This document shows, piece by piece, positions 57,001-64,000 of a stretch of DNA of 64,000 nucleotides; the first letter of the stretch is position 1; every line of letters starts with the position of its first letter. Position numbers and translations under genes: made by a program. The notes under the pieces were generated by a model. It was given only the letters and a program-made list of their open reading frames with translations, ran no database searches and was not told the DNA's origin. The DNA comes from CALOBA01 sp942491465 (GTDB lineage Bacteria > Pseudomonadota > Gammaproteobacteria > Chromatiales > Chromatiaceae): the NCBI GenBank assembly GCA_942491465.1, contig CALOBA010000045.1, positions 1-64,000 of the forward strand. Reading direction: 5' to 3'.

Positions 57001-57865
57001 GGGCAAGTCCGCGTTCGGGCCGGGCATCAAGGCCGGCGGCCCCAACTACTGCGCCCAGCTGATGGACTTCACCGACATCGATCCGCCCCCGGCGCTGGCC
57101 GCAGAGACCGACGACCCGGCCAGGGCGCCGGGTGCTCCCGGGGCGTTCCAGGCCGCCGACGTCTCCGGCCTGCGCCCGGTGGGCAGCGATGCCATCGGTG
57201 CGGACGGCGACGAGCCCGGCGCGTCGGCGGACGCCATCAGCGACCCGTTCATCGCCGGCCTGCTGCGCGTACCGCAGGGCGCACGCGCCGCCGCGCCGAA
57301 CGATGAGCCCAGGCTCGCGGCGGCCCATGCCAGCTACCGCCAGGCCATGGCAACCGAATTCGCCCGCGAGCACGACCACGTCCGCCTCATCGGCCAGGAC
57401 AACCTGCGCCGCTACCTGCCGGTCGCCAACCTCTGCATCCGCCTGCACCCCGACGACAGCGTCTTCGACTGCGCCGCCCGCCTGCTCGCCGCCCACCTGC
57501 AAGGCTGCGGCAGCACCGTCAGCATCCCCGCGGGTGCCGCCGCCCCCGGCTACAACTGGCTGCACGAGCTGCTGCTGCAGTCCGCCTTCGCCCCGCCGCT
57601 AATCGTCGAGGACGACGCGCAGCTCGCCGAGCGTATCGGCACAGGGGAGGTCGAGCGCATCCGCTACGCGGCCCCCGGCCGCGTGCCGCGGGCGATCTAC
57701 CAGGCCGCGATGCAGCGCCAGACCTTCATCGCCCGCGCCCCGGTCTCGGCCGAAGGCCGCATCGAGCTGCTCTGGTACCTGCGTGAGCAGAGCATCAGCC
57801 GTGACTACCACCGCTATGGCAACCTGGGCGAGCGTAGCGGGGAGGTGAGGGCTCCGGTGGGCTGA
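54068..57865 (+). CDS. putA: bifunctional proline dehydrogenase / P5C dehydrogenase
   Basis: About 1265 residues (ATG at 54068, GAGGA five bases upstream; an ATG six bases earlier is possible). Proline dehydrogenase barrel, residues about 90-440: DKATLVQITDQALRATDPAR, VEVECISVKISTVYSQL-like and IRLVKGANMEMERVDAAL. Aldehyde dehydrogenase domain, about 530-1010: VVAVIPPWNFPIAIPAGG, LLAETGGKDATIVTAL (catalytic glutamate, about 776) and HGGQKCSATSLLI (catalytic cysteine, about 810). There is a C-terminal domain of about 200 residues. It oxidises proline to glutamate, passing P5C between sites. The N-terminal ribbon-helix-helix of auto-repressing PutA is absent, so it is not self-regulating. Confidence 0.95.
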   Translation: MPSHPAKPAHGLQALLKGFRPDPTSPHPETIQQAMQVARALHQRASVLQTRKERRQQEELERIMQSPHDKATLVQITDQALRATDPARAAEQLIHILDARGIPSFFSALDKLLLKGFRVVGGYLPGLMMPLVRDRLRAETADVILPAEEGPLLAHLRTRQAAGVRMNLNLIGEALLGEEAVQAQMRRYLAMLQLPEVECISVKISTVYSQLAPLARDRTVSTLADRLEQLYREAARLRFRRADGSEVPKFVYLDMESYRDMGMTADAFMAALGRPGLEQVNAGIALQAYLPDAGAVQRQISSWARQRVGQGGAPVTIRLVKGANMEMERVDAALHGWPQAPFLRKAETDANFKRMLQWALEPENIAAVRIGIASHNLFDLSYALVLGHQAGVLDRLQIELLEGMANHQVRALAEVADNLLLYAPATGREQFVNAIGYLVRRLDENTGPENFLAHAFQLVVDGPEWQQQAARFAASFALIDGLAEQPRRGQDRRQPPERPAADDLSLDGFRNAPDTDWSLPANVAWAQDIIADWQPRHGEQAADIPLVIAGREVRAERALRDCADPSRPDTIVGRYREASEQDLTDAVGCARADPTGWRDLDPERRAVILGACARVLRARRADLLGAAMADGGKTFAEADPEVSEAIDFIELYRRSALIFQRLASVQARPKGVVAVIPPWNFPIAIPAGGIAAALAAGNCVILKPASDTVLVAWQLVQCLWEGGVPREVLQFMPCAGSGVGARLAAHPEVDAVILTGGTDTAQRMLAARPDMHLLAETGGKDATIVTALADRDQAIKHVLHSAFSHGGQKCSATSLLILEREVYGDPRFRSALCDAVRSLPVGPAWDPSTRIGPLIRPPSGVLARGLKTLEPGEEWAVKPEPDPDNPRIWSPGVKWAVQPGGFTHQTELFGPVLGVMRADDLDQAIDLVNQTRYGLTSGIETLDEREQRHWQARIRAGNLYINRVTTGAVVLRQPFGGMGKSAFGPGIKAGGPNYCAQLMDFTDIDPPPALAAETDDPARAPGAPGAFQAADVSGLRPVGSDAIGADGDEPGASADAISDPFIAGLLRVPQGARAAAPNDEPRLAAAHASYRQAMATEFAREHDHVRLIGQDNLRRYLPVANLCIRLHPDDSVFDCAARLLAAHLQGCGSTVSIPAGAAAPGYNWLHELLLQSAFAPPLIVEDDAQLAERIGTGEVERIRYAAPGRVPRAIYQAAMQRQTFIARAPVSAEGRIELLWYLREQSISRDYHRYGNLGERSGEVRAPVG

Positions 57866-57928
57866 CCGGCACCGGCGACGGTCTCGGACACGGACCTGGC
57901 TCGGATTCAAGATTTGCGGGGCAATCGC

Positions 57929-58558
57929 CTAAGAACCCGGCGCGGAGGCACCGCCGGCGTCGAACAGGGTCCGCAGCTTCGGTGAATCGAACATGGCGGA
58001 TGGCGAGATGACGGTCTCCCCCACCGGCACCGTGGGTCCGAAACGCTCCTTCAGCGTCGCGCGCACGATCGGGTGCGACAGATCGAAGTCCCCCAGTCGT
58101 GCAAGGGCGCCGATCTCGATACCCGCTCCGCGCTGATAGATCTTCCAGACCAGCTCGGAGCAGTAGATACGATCATCCGACCACTCGAAGTAGAGGTCGT
58201 AGGCCTTGCCGCGAAAGGACTCGCCGACGGCCTGCATGTTGCGCCAGGTCTCTGCCGTCAGCAGCGATTCGGCATCCTGCAGCCGCTTGGCCACGAAATG
58301 CCCAAGCCTGCCCCGCCGGACCCAGGCGTCCAATGGCGTCAGCCTCACCGGCTGCACGGCCTCGTAGACGAAAGGCTCGCCGTCGCGTAGGTAGACGATG
58401 CCCATATGGCTGTAACGAGAACCCGTGGCGAGCTGTATCGCCGCGCTCTGAGCGGACTGAGACGTCTGAAACAGGATGTCCCCGTTCATTGGCACATAGG
58501 TCTCGCCGCCGGTGCAACCCGACGCGAATAAGAGCAGAGGGAGCCAGAATTTGGGCAT
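57929..58558 (-). CDS. YiiX/YebB-like NlpC/P60-fold lipoprotein
   Basis: 209 residues from 58558. N-terminal lipobox: MPKFWLPLLLFASGC, predicted cleavage before the cysteine. The hydrolase-like core has GDILFQTSQSAQSAAIQLAT, SRYSHMGIVYLRDGEPFVYE (catalytic histidine region) and RIYCSELVWKIYQ with the cysteine-containing CSELV motif typical of this YiiX group. These are thought to be permuted cysteine peptidases or amidases acting on lipids or peptides; the activity here is unproven. It is a membrane lipoprotein, facing putA convergently. Confidence 0.82.
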   Translation of the reverse strand: MPKFWLPLLLFASGCTGGETYVPMNGDILFQTSQSAQSAAIQLATGSRYSHMGIVYLRDGEPFVYEAVQPVRLTPLDAWVRRGRLGHFVAKRLQDAESLLTAETWRNMQAVGESFRGKAYDLYFEWSDDRIYCSELVWKIYQRGAGIEIGALARLGDFDLSHPIVRATLKERFGPTVPVGETVISPSAMFDSPKLRTLFDAGGASAPGS

Positions 58559-58577
58559 GATTTGGAGCGCTCCAAGA

Positions 58578-58809
58578 ACCGCCCAAGTAAGCTGGCGGCG
58601 GGCTGGACCTGGCCGCTGGTGCCGATGGACAGGAAAAGATCGCAGTCGCGGGCGATGCGCCAAGCGGTCTCGACGGCATTGAGCGGCAGCGACTCACCGC
58701 GAAAGGTGGGTATACCGCTCTCGGCGGAGACGCCGGCGCCGGTCATCACGGCGACCGAGCCTGACGCGGCCAACATTCGGGCACAGGCCAGGATCGCGGC
58801 GTCGGTCAT
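58578..58809 (-). pseudogene. Sir2-family NAD-dependent deacylase, internally deleted
   Basis: The start (58809) MTDAAILACARMLAASGSVA and VMTGAGVSAESGIPTFRG match the Sir2 NAD-binding motif. Then, with no Rossmann core or zinc region, sequence resumes with AWRIARDCDLFLSIGTSGQV and runs out. Intact Sir2 proteins have about 240 residues; about 100 or more are missing. It follows lgt by only a few bases and was probably its operon partner. Confidence 0.75.
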
Positions 58810-58814
58810 GCCGG

Positions 58815-59657
58815 TTAGGGCTGGGCCACGGGACGGTTGCGCAGATACGCCAGCGCCATCAGCAATCCGCCGAACAGCAGCATCGGCAGCGTCAGCAGCT
58901 GGCCCATGGTCAGCCAGTCGAAGGCCAGGTAGCCGATGTGGGCATCGGGTAGGCGGACGAATTCGACGGCGAAGCGGAAGCTGCCGTAGCAGATCAGGAA
59001 CAGGCCGGAGATGGCCATCATCGGTCGCGGCCGGCTGGAGAATATCCACAGGATCAGGAACAGCGCGGCGCCTTCCAGGGCCATCTCGTAGAGCTGCGAC
59101 GGATGCAGCGCCGGGCTCCATGGGGCGTCCGGCGCCAGGCCGGCGCAGTACTGCGGGAAGTCCGCACAGGGCAGGCGCATGCCCCAGGGCAGGTCGGTGG
59201 GCCCGCCCCAAAGCTCGCCGTTGATGAAGTTGCCCAGACGGCCGGTGAGCAGTCCCGGCGCGACCAGCGGTGCGCTGAAGTCGGCGACCTGGAAGAAGTG
59301 CATCCCGCGTTTGCGGGCGTAGAGCCCCATGGCGATGAGCACGCCGATCAGCCCGCCGTGGAACGACATGCCGCCCTCCCAGACGCGCAGGATGGCCAGC
59401 GGATCGGCCAGGATCTGATCGTAGCCGTAGAACAGCATGTAGCCGAGCCGCCCGCCGACGACCACACCGACGACATAGTAGAACAGCACGTCGTCGACCA
59501 TCTCGCCGCTCCAGCCGAAGTCCGGACGGCGCGTGGCGCGCCAGCGCCCGAGCAGCCAGGTGGCAAGGAAGCCGAGGAGGTACATCAGCCCGTACCAGTG
59601 GATGGCCAGCGGCCCGATGGCGGCGGCGACGGGATCGATCTCGGGGTAGGTCAACAT
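58815..59657 (-). CDS. lgt: prolipoprotein diacylglyceryl transferase
   Basis: 280 residues from the ATG at 59657 (a further ATG 18 bases earlier is possible). An inner-membrane enzyme that attaches diacylglycerol to the lipobox cysteine. Seven or so helices; LAIHWYGLMYLLGFLATWLL, the signature GRLGNFINGELWG (about residue 140), and GGMSFHGGLIGVL with conserved arginine and histidine. Encoded with the sir2 remnant. Confidence 0.96.
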   Translation of the reverse strand: MLTYPEIDPVAAAIGPLAIHWYGLMYLLGFLATWLLGRWRATRRPDFGWSGEMVDDVLFYYVVGVVVGGRLGYMLFYGYDQILADPLAILRVWEGGMSFHGGLIGVLIAMGLYARKRGMHFFQVADFSAPLVAPGLLTGRLGNFINGELWGGPTDLPWGMRLPCADFPQYCAGLAPDAPWSPALHPSQLYEMALEGAALFLILWIFSSRPRPMMAISGLFLICYGSFRFAVEFVRLPDAHIGYLAFDWLTMGQLLTLPMLLFGGLLMALAYLRNRPVAQP

Positions 59658-59774
59658 GGGCGCGGATGGTAGCACGCACAGACGGCCGTACGATGACGGC
59701 CGACCTGGCTGGTTCGAGATGGGGCAGTGAGCCGCAGGGGCGGCAGATCGGTGCCGACCGGCCGGGGGCGAGCG

Positions 59775-60257
59775 CTACTTGGCGAAGCGTCCGAGGAGGT
59801 CGGCGGTGCGGTTCATCAGCGGCAGCAGCGGGCCGAGGCGCCCTTCCAGCTCCAGGCTGTCGAGGAAGTTCTTCACATAGAGCCCGAGCTCGGTGCTGCC
59901 GCCGAGGCGCAGGCGGCGGTTGAAGAACAGGGTGTCGGGGTCCTCGCGGCGGGTGGCGAGCAGCAGGAACTCGTACACGTTGCCCTCGATGGTCAGGTCC
60001 TCGCCGGTCTTGGCGGCGCGGATGCGCCCGTCGACCAGGGTCAGGCGGAAGGTCAGCCGGGCGTCATCGACGGCGATGCGCATGACCTTGCCATCGAGGA
60101 AATCCAGCTCGCCGTCCTTCAGCTCGGGGGCGAAGACGCGATTGAGGATCTGCGCCAGCACGCTGCTGTTCAGGCGCGGGGGGATCAACCCCATAGGCAG
60201 CGTGAGGAGACGGGGAAGGGTGGGGGAGCGCGGTGCTTCTGCGCCGGGTAACGCCAT
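59775..60257 (-). CDS. ubiT: UbiT-like SCP2-domain accessory factor for anaerobic ubiquinone synthesis
   Basis: 160 residues. An SCP2-type lipid-binding domain: LNRVFAPELKDGELDFLDGK, RLTLVDGRIRAAKTGEDL and RREDPDTLFFNRRLRLGGST, then ELGLYVKNFLDSLEL. The DPDTLFF-RR and TELGLYVKN blocks are the hallmark of E. coli UbiT (YhbT), which binds ubiquinone intermediates for UbiUV-dependent, oxygen-independent hydroxylation. ubiU/ubiV are not in the window. The 160-residue form from the ATG at 60257 is preferred. It suits an anaerobic phototroph that needs ubiquinone without oxygen. Confidence 0.85.
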   Translation of the reverse strand: MALPGAEAPRSPTLPRLLTLPMGLIPPRLNSSVLAQILNRVFAPELKDGELDFLDGKVMRIAVDDARLTFRLTLVDGRIRAAKTGEDLTIEGNVYEFLLLATRREDPDTLFFNRRLRLGGSTELGLYVKNFLDSLELEGRLGPLLPLMNRTADLLGRFAK

Positions 60258-60298
60258 CGATGGACCTCGGATAGGGATAGGGAGAAGACGTTGCCGCC

Positions 60299-60889
60299 TC
60301 AGGCGGCGGGGACGGCCGGCTGCGGCTGCAGGGCGTTGAGGGTGTCGCGGAATTCGCCGCGCAGGCGCTGCCACTCCATGACGAACCAGGGGGTGACCGG
60401 GGCGTCGGGGTCGGCGACCATGCGGTCGACCTCGGCGCAGTCGATCCAGCGCCAGTCGGCGATCTCCTCGGGGTTGACGTTGACGCCGAGGGGCCCTTGG
60501 ACCTTGCCGACGTAGACCGAGCAGAGCTCCTTTTCGGCACCGACCTCGCCGAACAGGGCCTGGTACTGGAAGCGGTACAGGTAGGTGAGCGGCGCATCGA
60601 CGGCCAGCTCTTCGCGCAGCCGGCGGCGGGTGGCCTGCTCGTAGCTTTCGCCGCGGCGCGGGTGGCTGCAGCAGCTGTTGGACCAGTACAACGGCCACAG
60701 GGGCTTCTCGCCGCTGCGCTGCTGCAGCAGGACCTTGTCATCGTCGGTGAGCAGGAAGATGGAGAAGGCGCGATGCAGCAGGCCGTCGCCTTCGTGGGTC
60801 TTGACCTTGCTCTCGTAGCCGGTGATGTTGTCGTGCTCGTCGACCAGGATCAACGGTTCGTTGTCGAAGGAGACGGTCTGATGAATCAA
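60299..60889 (-). CDS. idi: isopentenyl-diphosphate delta-isomerase, type I
   Basis: 196 residues, a type I (Nudix-fold) IDI. It interconverts IPP and DMAPP for isoprenoids, quinones and carotenoids. Landmarks: LLHRAFSIFLLTDDDKVLLQ, WPLYWSNSCCSHPRRGESYE with the active cysteine and Mg ligands, and TRRRLREELAVDAPLTYLYR (Nudix-like box). Upstream, a 19-base palindrome at 61013-61031 lies about 125 bases before the start. It is downstream of the TlpA-like gene on the same strand. Confidence 0.95.
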   Translation of the reverse strand: MIHQTVSFDNEPLILVDEHDNITGYESKVKTHEGDGLLHRAFSIFLLTDDDKVLLQQRSGEKPLWPLYWSNSCCSHPRRGESYEQATRRRLREELAVDAPLTYLYRFQYQALFGEVGAEKELCSVYVGKVQGPLGVNVNPEEIADWRWIDCAEVDRMVADPDAPVTPWFVMEWQRLRGEFRDTLNALQPQPAVPAA

Positions 60890-61012
60890 TGCATGGTTCT
60901 CCCGGGGGCGATCGCGGTGGCCACCCTCTGGTTGGTTCTTAGAGCCGATGCGCCCGGCGCGGGGATCGACAGCACGACAGGTGCCCGTCAGGGCGACAGG
61001 CTACGGTAAAGA

Positions 61013-61031
61013 TTGACATTTTTTATGTCAA
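61013..61031. promoter_or_regulatory. palindromic site TTGACAT-N5-ATGTCAA
   Basis: A perfect 7-base inverted repeat around five T residues, in the short region between the stop of the TlpA-like gene (61069) and idi (60889). It could be an operator for idi or a weak hairpin. The left half also reads TTGACA, a possible -35 element on the plus strand. No protein is proposed for it. Confidence 0.45.
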
Positions 61032-61068
61032 CCCGAATTGACGTTGCGCAGCAAAGTCACCGGGAGCA

Positions 61069-61617
61069 CTAGCGGGACGGATCAGCGTCGGCGCTGCCGT
61101 CTTCGGCCAACGCCCGTACCTGCGCCAGCAGCTCCGGATGATCCCAGACGCGCTCGCCCTCGGCCTGGTAGGCGATGCGTCCTTGCGAGTCCAGGATGTA
61201 GGTGGTCGGCAGGCCGCGCATGGGCCAGCGCTGGCTGACGCTGGAGTCGGTATCAAGCAGCAGCGGAAAGCTTATGGCCATCTCGTCGCGGAAGGTCCGC
61301 ACCGTATCCCCCGACTCGCCGACGTTGATGGCGATGACGGCCATCCCCTCCGCCGCCAGCTGGTCGGATGCACGCTGCATGGCCGGCATCTCCGCGCGGC
61401 AGGGCGGACACCAGGTCGCCCAGAAGTTCACGATGGCCGGGGCGCCTTGCAGATCAGCGAGGCGCAAGGGCTTACCGTCGGTATCGGCGAGCTGAAATTC
61501 CGGGGCCGGCGGGCGCTCGGGCACCGGCGTCAGCTCGGTCTCTTGGGCGGTAGCTGCCGTGGCGAACAGCACGAGCGCCAGCCCGAGCAGGAAAAAGCGG
61601 TGGGTACGATGGTTCAT
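61069..61617 (-). CDS. TlpA-family periplasmic thiol-disulfide reductase
   Basis: 182 residues. Signal peptide (MNHRTHRFFLLGLALVLFAT to about residue 25), then a thioredoxin-fold domain with the active site FWATWCPPCRAEMP. It reduces disulfides in the periplasm, typically for cytochrome or other envelope maturation. Also FQLADTDGKPLRLADLQGAP, GVPVIAINVGES-like and LPTTYILDSQGRIAYQAEG with cis-proline. Target unknown; no cytochrome maturation gene is nearby. Confidence 0.92.
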   Translation of the reverse strand: MNHRTHRFFLLGLALVLFATAATAQETELTPVPERPPAPEFQLADTDGKPLRLADLQGAPAIVNFWATWCPPCRAEMPAMQRASDQLAAEGMAVIAINVGESGDTVRTFRDEMAISFPLLLDTDSSVSQRWPMRGLPTTYILDSQGRIAYQAEGERVWDHPELLAQVRALAEDGSADADPSR

Positions 61618-61727
61618 CAGTCAAGGCTCAAGCTGAGGGCCGCTGTCACCGCGCGTGGGGTATGGGCGCAAATGACGGCGGCATGGGTTAGGGTCTGCGG
61701 GTGCGGTTTTCGGATCGCAAGGGCGGT

Positions 61728-62132
61728 TCAGTGAACCCCGGACATCGGCACCGGCTCGGCGCCGTCAAGCCGCGAGAGTCGTTTGTCGAAGGTATATAAG
61801 GCCAGCTCCGCGTCGCGACAGCCGGCCAGGATCAAACAGTCGGAGAAATCCACCGCGTTGTCCCGAAACTGCGCCAGCGCGGCCTCACAGCGCTTCGGGG
61901 CCTCCAGGCGGTAGGCGTCGTTGGCGCTCAGGTGGGTCAAGATGCCGAGTACCTGCGCCCGATCCAGGCCGTAGCAGGTCTCAAGCACCCAAACCGTCTC
62001 CACGAGCACGACGAGGGGGACATGCACCGCGCCGGCCTCTCGGGCCAGCGCCCGCGCTGCGACCGGCTGAGCCGGCTCACTCGCATCATCCACGAGCAGC
62101 CGCACCAGCACACTGGTGTCGACGGCGATCAC
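61728..62132 (-). CDS. vapC: PIN-domain toxin (VapC type)
   Basis: 134 residues. PIN-domain ribonuclease toxin: MIAVDTSVLVRLLVDDASEP gives the first acidic residue, VLVETVWVLE the glutamate, FSDCLILAGCRDAELALYTF the later aspartates. Paired with the AbrB-type antitoxin directly upstream (62129-62371), four-base overlap at 62129-62132. Such toxins cleave tRNA or rRNA. Confidence 0.92.
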   Translation of the reverse strand: MIAVDTSVLVRLLVDDASEPAQPVAARALAREAGAVHVPLVVLVETVWVLETCYGLDRAQVLGILTHLSANDAYRLEAPKRCEAALAQFRDNAVDFSDCLILAGCRDAELALYTFDKRLSRLDGAEPVPMSGVH

Positions 62133-62371
62133 CGCCCGACCGCGTTACGCGCGCGTGAGCGGATTGCCTGTTCCATGTCTCCATCTGTCACGCTGCGATC
62201 CGATTGGATCAGCCCGAAGGCCGCTTCGATCCGATCTTCGCGCTTGGTTAGGTGGATCACGCCGTCCGCCAGCTCGAAGCCGATCCGATCTCCGGCCTTG
62301 AGTCCGAGAAGGCGGCGAAGCTCCGCAGGTATGGTGATTTGGCCTTTGCCGGTCAGTGTCGATGATTGCAT
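62129..62371 (-). CDS. vapB: AbrB/VapB-type antitoxin
   Basis: 80 residues from the ATG at 62371. It starts with MQSSTLTGKGQITIPAELRR, the SpoVT/AbrB (MazE-like) swapped-hairpin DNA-binding domain, followed by a tail (FGLIQSDRSVTDGDMEQAIR) that would bind and inhibit the VapC toxin. It represses its own operon in known systems. Overlaps the toxin start. Confidence 0.9.
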   Translation of the reverse strand: MQSSTLTGKGQITIPAELRRLLGLKAGDRIGFELADGVIHLTKREDRIEAAFGLIQSDRSVTDGDMEQAIRSRARNAVGR

Positions 62372-62489
62372 GCTGAATACCTTGAGCACTACCCCTAAAA
62401 GCACGTACAACGCTCGAAGCAAGTATGGTGCCCCAGCAGGCGTAAGACAACAGAGGATGCGTAATACGCCCGGACCTTGTCCCGAGAAC

Positions 62490-62520
62490 AAAAAAGGCCG
62501 CCTGGAGGTACCAGGCGGCC
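62490..62520 (-). terminator. intrinsic terminator of the ppdK transcript
   Basis: A perfect 10-base stem (GGCCGCCTGG/CCAGGCGGCC at 62496-62505 and 62511-62520) with a five-base loop, followed on the minus strand by six T residues (62490-62495). It lies about 80 bases beyond the ppdK stop and just before the vapBC genes. Confidence 0.92.
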
Positions 62521-62600
62521 TGAAGACATCGATTGCGATCGTTTGCGGGCGTCGTCCCTGACACCCGTCCTACGTCAGGATGGGCGACCCATCCTGCCGG

Positions 62601-64000
62601 CTACTGCGAGCCCTTCAGCGCCGCATGGGCGGCGGCGAGGCGGGCCACCGGCACGCGCGGGCCGGAGCAGCTGACATAGTCCAGGCCGGCCTCGTCGCAG
62701 AAGGCGATGGAGGCGGGGTGGCCGCCGTGCTCGCCGCAGATGCCAACCTTCAGGTCCGGCTTGACGCTGCGGCCCCATTCGACGGCGAGCTTCATCAGCT
62801 TGCCGGCACCCTTCACGTCCAGGACCTCGAACGGGTTGTCGAGCAGGATCTGCGAGCGGTTGTAGAGCGGCAGGAACTTGTTCTCGGCGTCCTCGCGGGA
62901 GAACGAGAACACGGCCTGGGTCAGGTCGTTGGTGCCGAAGGAGAAGAACTCCGCCTTCTCGGCCAGGGACTCGGCGCGCATGCAGGCGCGAACGACCTCG
63001 ATCATGGTGCCGAACTTGAAGCTGATCGGGCCACCATGCTTGGCCTCGACCTCCTGCTGGATCTCGTCGACGAAGGTCTTGACCCGATTCAGCTCCTCGA
63101 CGGTGCACACCTGCGGGACCTTGATCTGCGGCGACGCATTGATGCCAGCGGCGGCGCACTCGGCGGCGGCCTCCAGGATGGCGCGGATCTGCATGCGGTA
63201 GATCTCCGGGTTGGAGATACCAAGACGCACGCCCCGGTGCCCGAGCATCGGGTTGGTCTCGTGCAGGGAACGCACCTTCTTGAGCATGGCCTGCTTCTTG
63301 GCCAGGGCCTCTTCGACCATCATCGGGTCGAGCAGCCGGCGGATGCCGTCGAAGTCGTGCCGGGTCTGGTCCGGGGTGTGCAGCAGGCTGAAGGAGCCCG
63401 CCAGCGCGGTCATGCCACGGGTGGTCTCGGCCAGGGCCTTGAGGTCGGCGATGTCCTGCTCGAGCTGATGCTCGTCGGGCAGGAACTCGTGGATCGGCGG
63501 GTCGAGCAGCCGGATGGTGACCGGGTGTGGCGCCATGACCTCGAACAGCTGGCGGAAGTCCTGGCGCTGCAGCGGCAGCAGTAGATCCAGGGCCTCCTGG
63601 CGCTTCTCCAGGGTATCGGCGACGATCATCTCGATGACGATGGGCAGGCGCTCGACGTCGTTGAACATGCGCTCGGTGCGGGCCAGACCGATGCCCACGG
63701 CGCCATACTTGCGCGCGTCGCGGGCCTCGTCCGGGGTGTCGGCGTTGGCCATGACCTTCAAGCGCGCCGCCTCGTCGGCCCAGCCGAGCAGCTGGCCCAG
63801 CTCAGGGGTGAACTCGGGCTCGACGGTGGGGATGTCACCGATATACACGCGCCCGGAAGAGCCATCGATGGTGATGGTGTCGCCTTCCTTGAAGCTGGTG
63901 TCGCCGACGATGGCCTCGCGGCGACCGACATCGACGCTAATGCCCTCGGCACCGGCCACGCAGGGCTTGCCCATGCTGCGGGCGACCACCGCCGCATGCG
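62601..64000 (-). CDS. ppdK: pyruvate phosphate dikinase, C-terminal part (runs off the window)
   Basis: About 466 residues visible; the gene begins outside the window. The start lies beyond 64000 and the reading frame is open to the edge. Seen here: the end of the phosphohistidine domain (VARSMGKPCVAG follows the catalytic histidine, which lies outside the window), then the PEP/pyruvate-binding TIM barrel with GIGLARTERMF, LGHRGVRLG, FFSFGTNDLTQAVFSFSRED and GICGEHGGHPASIAF. The enzyme interconverts PEP and pyruvate with ATP and phosphate. In an autotroph with reductive carboxylation or a Na+-coupled oxaloacetate decarboxylase it supplies PEP. Confidence 0.92.
   Translation of the reverse strand, partial: HAAVVARSMGKPCVAGAEGISVDVGRREAIVGDTSFKEGDTITIDGSSGRVYIGDIPTVEPEFTPELGQLLGWADEAARLKVMANADTPDEARDARKYGAVGIGLARTERMFNDVERLPIVIEMIVADTLEKRQEALDLLLPLQRQDFRQLFEVMAPHPVTIRLLDPPIHEFLPDEHQLEQDIADLKALAETTRGMTALAGSFSLLHTPDQTRHDFDGIRRLLDPMMVEEALAKKQAMLKKVRSLHETNPMLGHRGVRLGISNPEIYRMQIRAILEAAAECAAAGINASPQIKVPQVCTVEELNRVKTFVDEIQQEVEAKHGGPISFKFGTMIEVVRACMRAESLAEKAEFFSFGTNDLTQAVFSFSREDAENKFLPLYNRSQILLDNPFEVLDVKGAGKLMKLAVEWGRSVKPDLKVGICGEHGGHPASIAFCDEAGLDYVSCSGPRVPVARLAAAHAALKGSQ

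Noticed and set aside
54026..57565. 1179-codon minus-strand ORF opposite putA
   Set aside because: Antisense shadow of a well-supported bifunctional PutA.
61013..61031. CrtJ/PpsR site for photosynthesis control at idi
   Set aside because: The TGT-N12-ACA pattern is not met; only a generic palindrome is present.

Overview
This 64 kb window is GC-rich chromosomal DNA from a gammaproteobacterium. The gene set points to an anaerobic, nitrogen-fixing phototroph of the purple sulfur bacteria (order Chromatiales). The evidence is a nif block with class-specific accessory genes and a NifA/sigma-54 promoter, hydroxylamine reductase, pyruvate phosphate dikinase, a Na+-pumping oxaloacetate decarboxylase, isopentenyl-diphosphate isomerase, UbiT of oxygen-independent quinone synthesis, and SulP and LrgB remnants. 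The lineage is inferred from content only; no rRNA or tRNA gene was seen.

Layout. 0.2-3.7 kb: a secreted protein, psd with a membrane-anchored SCO-like gene, and an aminotransferase. 3.8-6.1 kb: an N-terminally truncated lrgB next to a repeat, then a SulP transporter. 6.4-10.2 kb: one very large gene that joins an M50-like membrane metalloprotease, a GlmS-like class II glutamine amidotransferase and SIS domains. 10.3-12.8 kb: a REP hairpin, hcp and a Crp/Fnr regulator, with an FNR/DNR-type box before hcp. 12.8-14.3 kb: gene-free repeat land with a 112-bp tandem array and toxin debris. 14.3-25.0 kb: a Uma2 protein, then an ACT-paaK-iorB-iorA set for aryl-pyruvate/aryl-acetate metabolism. That set is split by three AAA-ATPase/PD-(D/E)XK paralogues and a fragment of a fourth copy. 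Hexanucleotide microsatellites flank the paaK/iorB pair.

25.3-32.99 kb: an alginate-export-type porin, a response regulator, and a minus-strand nif operon (nifE, nifN, nifX, an RseC-like gene, the NifX-associated gene, a CCE_0567-type gene, fdxB). It is headed by a convincing sigma-54 promoter and a NifA upstream activator. nifE and nifN are read as one ORF because a C-run near the nifE 3' end appears to be one base short. 33.0-44 kb is a decay zone. It holds a large membrane-protein gene broken by frameshifts and tandem stops, an IS66-type transposase with a DruA-like (DUF4338) passenger, both internally deleted, a PAS sensor remnant, and a receiver-GGDEF protein cut off exactly at the GGDEF motif.

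44-53.6 kb: small membrane and NTF2-like genes, another dispersed hairpin repeat, a deoxyinosine glycosylase with an EamA transporter, then DUF2065-hisZ-purA-oadGAB, all on the plus strand. 53.5-64 kb: a damaged antitoxin, putA, a lipoprotein YiiX-like hydrolase, a collapsed sir2 gene behind lgt, ubiT, idi, a TlpA-like thioredoxin, a VapBC-type pair, and the C-terminal part of ppdK with a clear intrinsic terminator.

The most unusual object is the protease-amidotransferase-SIS fusion. Its catalytic cysteine is internal (about residue 175), although this enzyme class needs an N-terminal cysteine, so proteolytic maturation is implied. The second theme is the density of hairpin repeats and internally deleted genes.
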